DNA from: Nitrospirota bacterium
GTDB taxonomy: Bacteria; Nitrospirota; Thermodesulfovibrionia; UBA6902; DSMQ01
NCBI GenBank assembly: GCA_016207865.1
Contig: JACQZD010000141.1
Location: forward strand, 1-5,765
Length of the DNA: 5,765 nucleotides
Direction: 5' to 3'
Shown here piece after piece: positions 5,570-5,765 of this stretch. The stretch's first letter is position 1; every line of letters starts with the position of its first letter. Made by a program: the position numbers and the translations under genes. The notes below the pieces were generated by a model. It did no database searches. It worked only from the letters and a program-made list of their open reading frames with translations, and was not told where the DNA came from.

Positions 5570-5765
5570 ATGAAAAAGCCTTCAGCAAAAAATCAGCTCA
5601 TTCATATAATCTTAATATTTATACTTGGCATCCTTGCCTATTCCAACACGTTCAACGTACCCTTTCATTTTGACGACGCATCCAATATTGTAGAAAATCC
5701 CATTATCAAAGACCTTCAATATTTTTCAGAGCCTTCAAATGCAAAAGCATTCCCAATGTACAACA
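5570..5765 (+). CDS. N-terminus of a membrane protein resembling GT-C/TMTC-type glycosyltransferases (3'-truncated)
   Basis: Only 65 residues are present before the window ends. A short basic N-terminus (MKKPSAKNQ) is followed by one hydrophobic membrane segment (about 10-25) and then YSNTFNVPFHFDDASNIVENP. The FDD...NIVENP pattern directly after the first membrane helix is typical of large multi-pass proteins with C-terminal TPRs (TMTC/DUF1736-like, PMT-related) in environmental bacteria. In GT-C enzymes an acidic pair in this first extracytoplasmic loop is catalytic and a lipid-linked sugar is the donor. This assignment rests on one loop and cannot be confirmed without the rest of the gene. 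ATG 5570 has no Shine-Dalgarno, but a positively charged start directly before a membrane helix makes it credible. It diverges from moeA, with 90 nt between the start codons. Confidence 0.6.
   Translation, partial: MKKPSAKNQLIHIILIFILGILAYSNTFNVPFHFDDASNIVENPIIKDLQYFSEPSNAKAFPMYN

Overview
The window reads as a stretch of chromosome from an anaerobic, respiring Gram-negative-type bacterium. It carries the 3' end of a periplasmic multihaem nitrite reductase, a molybdenum-cofactor gene, and housekeeping genes for chromosome segregation and cell-wall turnover. The style of the proteins suits Nitrospirota (Thermodesulfovibrio-like) or a former deltaproteobacterial lineage: an NrfA with the VEYNCNPG segment, MoeA fused to a periplasmic-binding-protein-like domain, and an in-frame PPxPPLSKGGEGGF palindrome. 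That placement is an inference from protein flavour, not a phylogenetic result. Base composition looks moderate and fairly even, with no obvious island boundary.

Layout from left to right. (1) At 2-883 (+) is the C-terminal part of nrfA, cut by the window edge and closed by a long hairpin terminator. (2) At 981-1715 (+) is a secreted zinc-dependent phospholipase C family protein, with its own promoter-like sequence and a small terminator. (3) At 1873-2478 (+) is scpB, overlapping by 14 nt (4) a secreted LysM-LysM-NlpC/P60 peptidoglycan hydrolase at 2465-3454 (+). The overlap and the Shine-Dalgarno inside scpB suggest translational coupling. (5) At 3473-5479 (-), convergent with the hydrolase and only 18 nt away, is a MoeA-PBP fusion gene. 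Its MoeA part is interrupted in frame by a palindromic element plus a heptamer repeat. (6) At 5570-5765 (+), divergent from moeA, is the start of a membrane protein resembling GT-C/TMTC-type glycosyltransferases. It runs off the window.

Functional links are limited. NrfA reduces nitrite to ammonium in the periplasm and does not itself use molybdenum cofactor, but MoeA would serve molybdo- or tungsto-enzymes such as nitrate or formate oxidoreductases in the same respiratory lifestyle. ScpB and the LysM hydrolase both relate to the cell cycle (chromosome condensation and wall remodelling). The phospholipase-like protein and the putative glycosyltransferase are envelope-associated with unknown substrates.

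The most unusual items are the repeat insertion inside moeA, which is flanked by an 8-bp direct repeat and is readable as nearly the same peptide on either strand; the moeA/glycosyltransferase divergent promoter, whose predicted -35 boxes overlap at the centre of an inverted repeat; and two genes whose starts lack a Shine-Dalgarno and lie almost on the predicted transcription start. I found no wholly new multi-gene system, CRISPR array, tRNA/rRNA gene or transposase.
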